From Urophycis tenuis (taxonomy: Eukaryota > Chordata > Actinopteri > Gadiformes > Phycidae): a stretch of 64,000 nt of DNA. Shown here in pieces: positions 24,443-33,483 of the stretch. The notes below the pieces were generated by a model. That model worked only from the letters and a program-made list of their open reading frames with translations, made no database searches and was not told the origin of the DNA. Positions within the stretch are counted from its first letter, which is position 1. Every line of letters begins with the position of its first letter. Made by a program: the position numbers and the translations under genes. The DNA lies in the NCBI GenBank assembly GCA_036785325.1, contig JAXIVH010000050.1, positions 1-64,000 on the forward strand, given 5' to 3'.

Positions 24443-25711
24443 CAAACAGAACACACATGAATCAGCTTATTATTTCGACGACCCATGGGCAAATATAGTC
24501 ATGCCATACGTCGTTGGGAAGCTTAGATTTCCCAGTTTAAAATGAGCCCATCTCCGAGCAATTTGGTTGCTCACAGACAAATCTGCGTCAGGTTGACTGA
24601 AGTCTACACAGCAGCTAAAGACATACCTTCAACGTTTCAATTAACATCAATCTTTCCTTACAGAACACAAATTAATTAGCTTAGTATTTCAACGACCCTT
24701 TAGTGAATATAGTCTTGCCATACGCCGTTGGAAAGCTTAGATTTCCCCGCTTAAAATGAGCCCATCCGCGAGCAGTCTGGTTGATCACAGACTAAACTGC
24801 GTCAGGTTGACTGAAGTCTACCCAGCAGCTAAAAACATACCTTCAACGTTTCAATTAACATCAATCTTTCCTTACAGAACACAAATTAATTAGCTTAGTA
24901 TTTCAACGACCCTTTGGTAAATATAGTCTTGCCATACGCCGTTGGAAAGCTTAGATTTCCCCGCTTAAAATGAGCCCATCCCTAAGCAATTTAGTTGCTC
25001 AGAGACAAAACTGCGTCAGGTTGACTGAAGTCTACCCAGCAGCTAAAAACATACCTTTAACGTTTCAATTAACATCAATCTTTCCTTACAGAACACAAAT
25101 TAATTAGCTTAGTATTTCAACGGCCCTTTGGTGAATATAGTCTTGCCATACGCCGTTGGAAAGCTTAGATTTCCCCGCTTATAATGAGCCCATCCCCAAG
25201 CAATTTGGTTGCTCAGAGACAAAACTGTGTCAGGTTGACTGAAGTCTACCCAGCAGCTAAAAAAAAACCTTCAACGTTTCAATTAACTTAATCTTTCCTT
25301 ACAGAACACAAATTAATTAGCTTAGTATTTCAACGACCCATGAGTCAATATAGTCTAGCCATACGCCGTTGGAAAGCTTAGATTTCCCTGCTTAAAATGA
25401 GCCCATCCGCGAGCAGTCTGGTTGCTCACAGACAAAACTGCGTCAGGTTGACTGAAGTCTACCCAGCAGCTAAAAACATACCTTCAACGTTTCAATTAAG
25501 ATCAATCTTTCAATAAAGAACAGAAATTAATTAGCTTAGTATTTCAACGACCCATGACTCAATATAGTCTTGCCATACGCCGTTGGGAACCTTAGATTTC
25601 CCCGCTTAAAATGAGCCCATCCGCGAGCAATTTGGTTGCTCACAGACTAAACTGCGTCAGGTTGAATGAAGTCTACCCAGCAGCTAAAAACATACCTTAA
25701 ACTTTTCAATT
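24443..25711. repeat. Satellite array 9: six monomers
   Basis: First anchor 24503, last 25572: one base short of five periods. The small indel lies near AAAAAAAACCTTC and TTAACTTAATC at about 25,258-25,290. It ends with the AGATCAATCTTTCAATAAAG and GTTGGGAACC edge monomers and CCTTAAAC as in array 3. Confidence 0.93.
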
Positions 25712-25947
25712 CACGCGTTTTTTTTGTAATACGTGTAGCTATGATAAAGGACACATGTTTTGGCCTGTTTTATTATTCATAGTTGGCTTAACAGTAATAG
25801 AATATTATTATATGCTATAAGTGACCAGACGTCCGAGATCAAAACTGGGAGCATAATCCCAGAGAAGGGGGAAAAAAAGGGTCAGCTATGTTTAAGTATA
25901 TATATGTGTGTGTATATATAAGTGTGTGTGTGTGTGTATATATGCGC

Positions 25948-25990
<43 letters not shown>

Positions 25991-26688
25991 AATCACTTAC
26001 TTGGAACGGCATGATCCCACATCGCTGTGAAGGGACGGCGTTAACCAGGTGGGCGTGCAACCCCTCGAGAGAGTTGCTGCCTCACCGGCACTTGTACTTG
26101 TTCAGCCGGATGCAGTTCTTCACAACCACCTTCACAGAGACATACAGCTGTATGCCAGGGGGGTCCTGTAACACACAACCTATTGCAAGGTCCTCATTTA
26201 TGCTGGTGTCATTTTGAAATGTTACCATATACAAGTTTGAATGGTTTTGACACACGATGACTGCAGAGACAGCTGCAGGATGGCCCACGAAGCAGGACGG
26301 AGGGGGCCTGTGGCTGTGCGGGGAGGACCAGCGGTATGGGTGCTGCCGACACAGGGGGCAGGCGGGCCACAGGCTGACGCAGCAGGAGGCCTCGGCTGGA
26401 GGCGGGTGGGCGCAGGAGGCTTCGGCCGGGTGGAGGACGACAACGCAGTGGGCTGAACGGGCCGGTTGGTGGGAGTCACAGGCTCTGGCTCATCAACAAA
26501 TAACCTGGAAATATAAAATACACACGTGATCAGTATTGATATTGATATCTTTTATAAGAACACTGTTCATACCGTTTACACTTTTTATACAACTGTTTAT
26601 ACAATGTCCATACTGTTTATTTATTAATGTTTATCACTGAAAAATAAAGGTGACTTGGTATGACTTGTGTGCTATTTTCTTTCCACAG
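25712..26688. repeat. Cassette copy 10
   Basis: Left arm 25712-25896 with TCCCAGAGAAGG in place of TCCCCGAGAAGG, microsatellite 25897-25987 (TATATAAGTGTG subtype with a shorter TA start), 698-bp block 25991-26688. Confidence 0.92.
26001..26504 (-). pseudogene. Exon-like fragment, copy 10 (nonsense)
   Basis: The shared TGA is at + position 26084, combined with QDPP. The nonsense change therefore occurs on both the H and Q backgrounds, which points to exchange between copies. Confidence 0.48.
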
Positions 26689-27102
26689 CCAACAGAACAC
26701 ACATGAATCAGCTTATTATTTCGACGACCCATGGGCAAATATAGTCATGCCATACGTCGTTGGAAAGCTTAGATTTCCCCGTTTAAAATGAGCCCATCTC
26801 CGAGCAATTTGGTTGCTCACAGACAAATCTGCGTCAGGTTGACTGAAGTCTACACAGCAGCTAAAGACATACCTTCAACGTTTCAATTAACATCAATCTT
26901 TCCTTACAGAACACAAATGAATTAGCTTAGTATTTCAACGACCCTTTAGTGAATATAGTCTTGCCATACGCCGTTGGAAAGCTTAGATTTCCCCGCTTAA
27001 AATGAGCCCATCCGCGAGCAGTCTGGTTGATCACAGACTAAACTGCGTCAGGTTGACTGAAGTCTACCCAGCAGCTAAAAACATACCTTCAACTTTTCAA
27101 TT
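26689..27102. repeat. Satellite array 10: two monomers
   Basis: Anchors at 26749 and 26963. It matches array 2 in length and in ACACAAATGAATTAGC, so arrays 2 and 10 with their flanking cassettes are probably copies of one higher-order unit. Confidence 0.93.
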
Positions 27103-27348
27103 CACGCGTTTTTTTTGTAATACGTGTAGCTATGATAAAGGACACATGTTTTGGCCTGTTTTATTATTCATAGTTGGCTTAACAGTAATAGAATATTATT
27201 ATATGCTATAAGTGACCAGACGTCCGAGATCAAAACTGGGAGCATAATCCCCGAGAAGGGGGAAAAAAAGGGTCAGCTATGTTTAAGTATATATATATAT
27301 GTGTGTGTATATATGCGAGTGTGTGTGTGTGTGTATATATGCGCGCGC

Positions 27349-27391
<43 letters not shown>

Positions 27392-28089
27392 AATCACTTA
27401 CTTGGAACGGCATGATCCCATATCTCTGTGAAGGGATGGCGTTAACCAGGTGGGCGTGCAACCCCTCGAGAGAGTTGCTGCCTCACCGGCACTTGTACTT
27501 GTTCAGCCGGATGCAGTTCTTCACAACCACCTTCACAGAGACATACAGCTGTATGCCAGGGGGGTCCTGTATCACACAACCTATTGCAAGGTCCTCATTT
27601 ATGCTGGTGTCATTTTGAAATGTTACCATATACAAGTTTGAATGGTTTTGACACACGATGACTGCAGAGACAGCTGCAGGATGGCCCACGAAGCAGGACG
27701 GAGGGGGCCTGTGGCTGTGCGGGGAGGACCAGCGGTATGGGTGCTGCCGACACAGGGGGCGGGCGGGCCACAGGCTGACGCAGCAGGAGGCCTCGGCTGG
27801 AGGCGGGTGGGCGCAGGAGGCTTCGGCCGGGTGGAGGACGACAACGCAGTGGGCTGAACGGGCCGGTTGGTGGGAGTCACAGGCTCTGGCTCATCAACAA
27901 ATAACCTGGAAATATAAAATACACACGTGATCAGTATTGATATTGATATCTTTTATAAGAACACTGTTCATACCGTTTACACTTTTTATACAACTGTTTA
28001 TACAATGTCCATACTGTTTATTTATTAATGTTTATCACTGAAAAATAAAGGTGACTTGGTATGACTTGTGTGCTATTTTCTTTCCACAG
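27103..28089. repeat. Cassette copy 11
   Basis: Left arm 27103-27287, microsatellite 27288-27388 (GCGAGTG subtype), 698-bp block 27392-28089. Last cassette before the boundary. Confidence 0.92.
27402..27905 (-). pseudogene. Exon-like fragment, copy 11 (nonsense)
   Basis: The shared TGA is at + position 27485. It has the tyrosine variant, a private CCTGTATCAC on + giving CVIQDPP, and CATATCTCTG. Confidence 0.48.
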
Positions 28090-28500
28090 CCAACAGAACA
28101 CACATGAATCAGCTTATTATTTCGACGACCCATGGGCAAATATAGTCATGCCATACGTCGTTGGAAAGCTTAGATTTCCCCGTTTAAAATGAGCCCATCT
28201 CCGAGCAATTTGGTTGCTCACAGACAAATCTGCGTCAGGTTGACTGAAGTCTACACAGCAGCTAAAGACATACCTTCAACGTTTCAATTAACATCAATCT
28301 TTCCTTACAGAACACAAATTAATTAGCTTAGTATTTCAACGACCCTTTAGTGAATATAGTCTTGCCATACGCCGTTGGAAAGCTTAGATTGCCACGATTA
28401 AAAGGAGATCATCCACGAGTCATATGCTTGCTCACAGACAAAACGGCGATAGTTTGAATGAAGTCTACCCAGCAGCTAAAAACATAGCTTCAACGTCAAC
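28090..28500. repeat. Satellite array 11: two monomers, the second decayed
   Basis: Anchors at 28150 and 28364. From about 28,391 identity falls sharply (GCCACGATTAAAAGGAGATC in place of CCCCGCTTAAAATGAGCCC), recovers at GAAGTCTACCCAGCAGCTAA, and is lost after CTTCAACGTC. This is the true edge of the satellite domain: an outermost monomer that escaped homogenisation. Confidence 0.85.
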
Positions 28501-28685
28501 GGAATCGTTTCTCTTTCTACGAAATCGATACAGCTAAATACATACCTTAACGAAAAGTCGAATTATTAACTCGCAAAGGATGAAGATCATCAAATTCACC
28601 TTAGTCGAATCCTCCGTTGGCAGTGGACAGCAATGACCGTGACTACGTATGAGTCGTAAAAACATTAGGTGACGTATTCCGATCC

Positions 28686-28790
28686 TCGCTCAGCGATTGG
28701 TCCGTTGAGCGCCGAGCTCTGCTCAGCATCGCTCCGCCATTGGCCGATCGCTGCTCAACTCTGCTCAGCTTTGGTCAACCATTGGTCGGT
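28686..28790. repeat. Minisatellite of about 43 bp with three ATTGG (inverted CCAAT) boxes
   Basis: GCTCAGCGATTGGTCCG, GCTCCGCCATTGGCCGATC and GTCAACCATTGGTCGG place ATTGG at 28696, 28739 and 28781, spaced 43 and 42 bp. CTCTGCTCAGC between them is repeated too. Regularly spaced CCAAT boxes are typical of NF-Y promoters, but no transcript start is visible, so the regulatory reading is a guess. Confidence 0.6.
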
Positions 28791-28920
28791 TAGCGTGAGC
28801 TTAGGGACTTGGCGGAGAGTTTGCCTGAAGAAGGCGAACGACCCCCCCCCCCCCCCCAAGTCCCTATTGCGCAACCCTGGGATCGACCAAAAAGGATCGG
28901 GGAGGATCAAAAGGGATGGC

Positions 28921-28940
28921 TCCATCTGGTGGCCACCGGT
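28921..28940 (-). promoter_or_regulatory. CTCF-like site in the boundary spacer
   Basis: On the minus strand TGGCCACCAGATGGAG matches the CTCF core CCACYAGRKGGC except at the final C. It lies between the satellite domain and the telomere-like domain, where an insulator would be meaningful. Motif match by eye only. Confidence 0.4.
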
Positions 28941-29175
28941 GGGAGGTTTTATTTCCAGAAATTTCCAAAAATGTCATTGTGAGGGACCGACTTGATCACC
29001 CCACGTATTGGGATGTGGACTCTCTGGCCTGGACCGTGTGGACAAACACGAGGGGTGGCAATGCCGTTGAAAAGTAGTGGGGCTTTATTGTCTTCACCAC
29101 AACTTGCAAAATAACAAAACAAACATAAATCCAAAATCCTAAATAATACTAAATGGCAAAACTAGCCATTTTATG

Positions 29176-29423
29176 GTCAGGGTTTGGGCTTAAGGGTGGG
29201 GTTGGGGAACCAAATTAGGCTTAGATAGAGGGGTTAGGGTTAGGGCCACAAATTGGGCTAGGCTTAAGAATTAGGTTTAGGATTAGGGGCCCAAATTGGG
29301 TTAGGTTTAGGTATAGGGGCAAAATTGGGTTAGGTTTAGGGATGATTAGAGACCAAATTGGGTTTAGGTTTAGGGCTAGGGCCAAATTGGGTTAGGGTTA
29401 GGGCTGGGGAACAAATTGGGTTA

Positions 29424-29425
<2 letters not shown>
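29176..29425 (+). repeat. Minisatellite of AAATTGGG plus degenerate telomere words
   Basis: Seven copies of a 30-50 bp motif of the form CAAATTGGGTTAGGTTTAGG, separated by TTAGGG-like words. The copies approach pure TTAGGG from left to right. Confidence 0.8.
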
Positions 29426-29462
<37 letters not shown>

Positions 29463-29570
29463 GGTTAGGGTTAGGGGTTAGGGTTAGGGTTAGGGTTAGG
29501 GGTTAGGGTTAGGGTTAGGGGTTAGGGGTTAGGGTTAGGGTTAGGGTTAGGGGTTAGGGTTAGGGTTAGG
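29388..29570 (+). repeat. Interstitial telomeric sequence, near-pure TTAGGG
   Basis: About 30 TTAGGG units, with occasional TTAGGGG and one TTTAGGG, run unbroken over about 180 bp. This is the purest telomeric sequence in the window; the tracts further right are degenerate. The G-rich strand is +, the orientation expected if the chromosome end lies to the right. Confidence 0.95.
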
Positions 29571-30189
29571 TTCATTTTAAGTTATCTCGATGATCCCCCC
29601 CACCTCATCCAACGACTGGGTAGTTGAATGGGGGATCAAAGGCAGTTGCGCACGCCAATATCTAGTCATCCGCAGCTCTCTTTTCCCATATTACTAAGAA
29701 TGAAGTAAAATGAAATGGTTATCTGTCTTGTTGTGATATAACCGCTGATTTGAAGATATAGACTTGATGGTTTTCTTTGTAACCAAGAATGGAGTAAATG
29801 GGATGGTTGTTTGTCTTTTTGTGATATAACCGCTGATTTTGGAATATGGACTTGTTTTTCTTTTCCCAAAGGTTTTCTTTGTTCCAAGATGAAGGTCAAT
29901 CTGGTTTGATTGAAAATACTTCAATGCATTGGTATATTTATTTATTTGAATAAAGAGGAGTCACAGCTGGAGTGAGACTTTTCTTTTCCATTTCTATTTT
30001 AGTATAAACGTGCTATCGAAATATTAGGACACGTCATCAGTAGTGGACCCTGGGATCATAGGGTGTTTCTGGCCATTGTCACTATACACCCTCACCCAAG
30101 GGAGGCCCCCCCGAGAGTGACCAATTCTCAAGGTGTGTCGTTTCCGAAATGGAATTGGTATTGGGTTTAAGCTTTTTTAGGAGTGATCA

Positions 30190-30232
30190 TTTGTTGAGGT
30201 AACGTCGAGGTAAGTAAAGGTAAGTAAAACAC
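30190..30232 (+). promoter_or_regulatory. Three tandem 5' splice-site-like motifs
   Basis: GAGGTAAC, GAGGTAAGT and AAGGTAAGT follow each other within about 40 bp. The second and third contain the perfect GTAAGT core. The cluster is conserved in all 14 units (for example about 36,090-36,122 and 63,130-63,160). Whether it is transcribed is unknown. Confidence 0.35.
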
Positions 30233-30332
30233 TTTTTAGGATACATTGTTTTGGTTATGGAGAGGAGGGGGCACATACTTACCCCCTGACCAGCACAAAC
30301 CAGTTGTTAACACCGCTAGGTAGCCCTGGTTT

Positions 30333-30342
30333 GGCCAATCAG
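30333..30342 (+). promoter_or_regulatory. NF-Y-type CCAAT box
   Basis: GGCCAATCAG fits the NF-Y consensus RRCCAATSR and recurs in each unit about 500 bp before the telomere-like tract. It sits at the start of a GC-rich stretch of about 300 bp. A promoter firing rightward into the tract would resemble a TERRA promoter; this is inference. Confidence 0.35.
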
Positions 30343-30838
30343 GGTCGGAGCTTGGTTCTTGTCCTCTGTTGGGTCCAGATGAACTAATAGGAAAACGGGG
30401 GTACGAAGGACCGAGGCCAGCCGTGACAAAACACTGCCTCCACGGTCCCCCAATGCAGCTGTCTTCAGCGATGGGTGTCCAGACCTAGGAAAGACCAAGA
30501 CCAGCCCCGTCCAGCGGTGCCTTCCCAGTCGGTCCCAGGGTAGGAAAGGCCAAGGCCAGCCGCGACTAAGCACTGCCTCCCTGGCCCCTCCAGGACCCCA
30601 TGCCGAACAGCCTGTTAAAAACAATTCCTGTGCCCCATACACCGCGCGACTACAGAGATTGTGTAGGAAGTTGACCTTAGAGAAGACTCAATGGCTTACT
30701 TTCCTTACCCAAAACAGAAATTTCTTGGGCTAGTCTATTCTCGCCATAGGTACTTCGGTAATGGTTTTTTTTGCGCGCAAAGTTTTCCGGTTGAAATGCA
30801 TAATGGGGAATTGGCTTGTTCCTCCAATACGCCAAGTG

Positions 30839-31416
30839 TAGGTTAGGGTTAGGTTTAGGGGTTAGGGTTAAGGTTAGGGCTGAGGTTAGGGTTAGGTTTA
30901 AGGTTAGGGTTGAGGTTAGGGTTGGGGTTATGGCTGAGGTTAAGGTTAGGGTTGAGGTTAGGGTTAGTGTTATGGATAAGGTTAGGGTTAAGTGTTAGGG
31001 CCAAGGTTAGGGTGAATGTCAGGGCTAAGGTTGGGGCCAAGGTTAGGGTTGAGATAGGGTTAGGGGTTAGGGGGTTAGGGGTTAGGTTTAGGGATTAGGG
31101 TCTGGGTTAGGGTTAGGGCCAAGGTCAGGGTTGAGGTTAGGGTTAAGGTTAGGGTTAGGGCTAGGGCTTAGGGTTAGGGTTAAGGTTAGGGTTAGGGCTA
31201 AGGTTAGGGTTGGGGCTAAGGCTAGGTTTAAGGTTAGGGTTAGGGTTGGGGCTAAGGTTAGGGCTAAGGTTAGGGTTAGGGCTAAGGTTAGGTCTATGGT
31301 TAGGGTTGGGTTAGGGTTAAGGCCAAGGTAAGGGTTAGTGTCCGGGCTAAGGTTGGTGTCAAGGTTAACGTTGAGTTAGGGTTAGGGCTAAGGTTAGGCC
31401 TATGGTTAGGGTTGGG
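30839..31416 (+). repeat. Degenerate telomere-like tract of unit 1
   Basis: Hexamers such as GTTAGG, GTTAAG, GCTAAG, GTTGAG and GCTGAG keep a 6-bp frame for long stretches, so VR-type and GL-type frames stay open. The tract ends GTTAGGGTTGGG|TTCGTTAGAG, the short-unit junction. Confidence 0.92.
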
Positions 31417-33483
31417 TTCGTTAGAGTTATCTCGATGACCCCCCCCACCTCATCCAACGACTCGGTAGTTGAATAGGGGATCAAAGGCAGTTGCACTCGC
31501 CAATATCTAGTCATCCGCAGCTCTCTTTTCCCATATTACCAAGAATGAAGTAAAACGAAATGGTTATCTGTCTTGTTGTGATATAACCGCTGATTTGGAG
31601 ATATAGACTTGTTTTTCCTTTTCCCAAAGGTTTTCTTTGTTCCAAGATGAAGGTCAATCTAGTTTGATTGAAGGTACTTCCAATGCATTGGTATATTTAC
31701 TTATTTGAATAAAGACGAGTCACAGCTGGAGTGAGACTTTTCTTTTCCATTTCTATTTTAGTATAAACGTGCTATCGAAATATTAGGACACGTCATCAGT
31801 AGTGGACCCTGGGATCATAGGGTGTTTCTGGCCATTGTCACTATACACCCTCACCCAAGGGAGGCCCCCCCGAGAGTGATCAATTCTCAAGGTGTGTCGT
31901 TTCCGAAATGGAATTGGTATTGGGTTTAAACTTTTTTAGGAGTGATCATTTGTTGAGGTAACGTCGAGGTAAGTAAAGGTAAGTAAAACACTTTTTAGGA
32001 TACATTGTTTTGGTTATGGAGAGGAGGGGGCACATACTTACCCCCTGACCAGCACAAACCAGTTGTTAACACCGCTAGGTAGCCCTGGTTTGGCCAATCA
32101 GGGCCGGAGCTTGGTTCTTGTCCTCTGTTGGGTCCAGATGAACTAGCAGAAAACTGGGGTCACGAAGGACCGAGGCCAGCCGTGACAAAGCACTGCCTCC
32201 ACGGTCCCCCAATGCAGCTATCCTCAGCGATGGGTGTCCAGACCTAGGAAAGACCAAGACCAGCCCCGACCAGCGGTGCCTTCCCAGTCGGTCCCAGGGT
32301 AGGAAAGGCCAAGGCCAGCCGCGACTAAGCACTGCCTCCCTGGCCCCTCCAGGACCCCATGCCGAACAGCCTGTTAATAACAATTCCTGTGCCCCATACA
32401 CCGCGCGACTACAGAGATTGTGTAGGAAGTTGACCTTAGAGAAGACTCAATGGCTTACTTTCCTCACCCAAAACAACAATTTCTTGGGGTAGTCTATTCT
32501 CGCCGTAGGTACTTCGGTAATGGGTTTTTTTGTGAAAAGTTTTCCGGATGAAATGCATGCTGGGTAATTGTCTTCTTCCTCCAATATGTCAAGTGTAGGT
32601 TAAGGTTAGGGTAGATTTAGGGGTAGAGTTAGTAGTTAACCTTAACGTTAGGTTTGAAGTAAATGGGAGGGGTTGCGGTTAGGGTTAAGGTTAGGGCTGA
32701 GGTTAGGGTTAGGTATAAGGTTACGGTTTAGGGTTAAGGTTAGGGTTAAGGTTAGGGTTACGGTTAGGGCTAAGGTTAGGGCTAAGGTTAGAGTAAGGGT
32801 TAGGGTTAGCGTTACGGTTAGGGTAAGGTTAGGGTTAGAGGTTAGGGGTTAGGGGTTAGGGTTAAGATGAGGGCTGAGGTTAGGGTTAAGGTTAAGGCTG
32901 AGGTTAGGGCTAGGTTTAAGGTTAGGGATAAGGTTAGGGTTGGGGTTACGGCTGAGATTGGGGTTAAGGTTAGGGTTGAGGTTAGGGTTAGTGTTATGGA
33001 TAAGGTTAGGTTAAGTGTTAGGGCCAAGGTTAGGGTTAAGGTTATGGTTAAGATTAGGGTTAGGGCTAGAATTAGGGTTAGGGCTAAGGTTAGGGTTAGG
33101 GTTATGGCTGAGGTTAGGGTTAAGGTTAGGTTTGAGGTTAGTGTTAAGGTTAGGGCCAAGGTTAGGGTTAGGGTTAAGGTTAGGGTTAGGGCTAAGGTTA
33201 GGGTTAGGGTTATGGCTGAGGCTAGGGTTAGGGCTAAAGTTAGGGCAAAGGTTAGAGTTAGGGTTAGCGTTAGAGTTAGGGTAGGGTTAGTGTTGGAGGT
33301 TAGGGTAGGCTTAGGGTTAGAGTTAGAGTAGGGGTTAGGGTTAGAGTTAGAGTAGGGGTTAGGGTTAGTGTTAAGGCTAAGGTTAGGGGTTGAGGTTAGT
33401 GTTAAGATTAGGGCCAAGGTAAGGGTTAGTGTTAGGGTTGAGTTAGGGTTAGGGCTAAGGTTAGGCCTATGGTTAGGGTTGGG
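31417..33483 (+). repeat. Unit 2 (short, 2067 bp)
   Basis: Non-telomeric part 31417-32595, telomere-like tract 32596-33483, no extra segment. Almost identical to unit 3; a difference I found is AATAAAGACG here against AATAAATACG in unit 3. Confidence 0.93.
32596..33483 (+). repeat. Degenerate telomere-like tract of unit 2 (representative)
   Basis: About 890 bp of hexamer-phased variants of TTAGGG. Corresponding tracts are 34663-35550, 36731-37650, 39494-40392, 41576-42522, 44368-45293, 47139-48064, 49911-50850, 52696-53615, 55461-56374, 58220-59151, 60998-61923 and 63770 to the end. The order of variant hexamers is the same in every unit, so each tract was copied as a block and is not an independent telomerase product. 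Inserted or lost 6-12 bp steps are seen in units 5, 6, 9 and 11. Confidence 0.94.

Larger units (their letters stand above)
1..28500. repeat. Nested satellite domain: 214-bp monomers interrupted by 11 cassettes
   Basis: The anchor word GCCATAC recurs every 214 bp (for example 1054, 1268, 1482, 1696, 1910, 2124, 2338, 2552). Counting it gives about 84 monomers. Eleven copies of one cassette of about 1 kb break the array at the same monomer position, between TTTCAATT and the motif that resumes as ACAGAACACA, with 14-21 bp of monomer missing. Distances between the 698-bp blocks of successive cassettes are 2909, 1459, 2453, 2225, 2468, 1848, 7153, 3148, 2246 and 1401 bp. They are explained by whole monomers plus microsatellite length. 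Monomers fall in two main classes at the middle: GCAGTCTGGTTGATCACAGA and GCAATTTGGTTGCTCACAGA. Most carry AAGCTT, so a 214-bp HindIII ladder is expected. Confidence 0.95.
28501..29150. other. Single-copy boundary spacer
   Basis: About 650 bp not repeated elsewhere in the window. It holds the 43-bp minisatellite, a 16-base C run (28842-28857), a CTCF-like site and, on the minus strand, an AATAAA near 29,090 followed by about 100 bp that could be the end of an old retroelement. A possible hairpin (AAATGGC ... GCCATTT) lies at 29151-29171. I see no supported gene; open frames of 108 codons (+) and 61 codons (-) here have no recognisable protein character. Confidence 0.6.
29571..31416 (+). repeat. 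Unit 1 (outlier, short)
   Basis: The most diverged unit. Its non-telomeric segment (to about 30,838) has an extra copy of a block of about 90 bp (GTGATATAACCGCTGATTT occurs at about 29,733 and again at 29,822) that later units have only once. The telomere-like tract is 30839-31416, about 580 bp against about 900 bp elsewhere. No extra segment follows; it joins unit 2 directly. Confidence 0.9.

Noticed and set aside
28669..28995. 108-codon plus-strand frame in the boundary spacer
   Set aside because: It crosses the 43-bp minisatellite and the C16 run (translated as a proline run) and has no recognisable domain.
30270..30290. U1 snRNA gene
   Set aside because: Only nine bases match; the rest lacks the stem-loops and Sm site.
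30316..30642. 108-codon minus-strand frame present in every distal unit, as a conserved gene
   Set aside because: Presence in all units follows from array copying. Differences between unit 1 and the rest are mainly amino-acid changing (F/L, T/S, K/R, T/I, TP/DP), and no protein family is recognisable.
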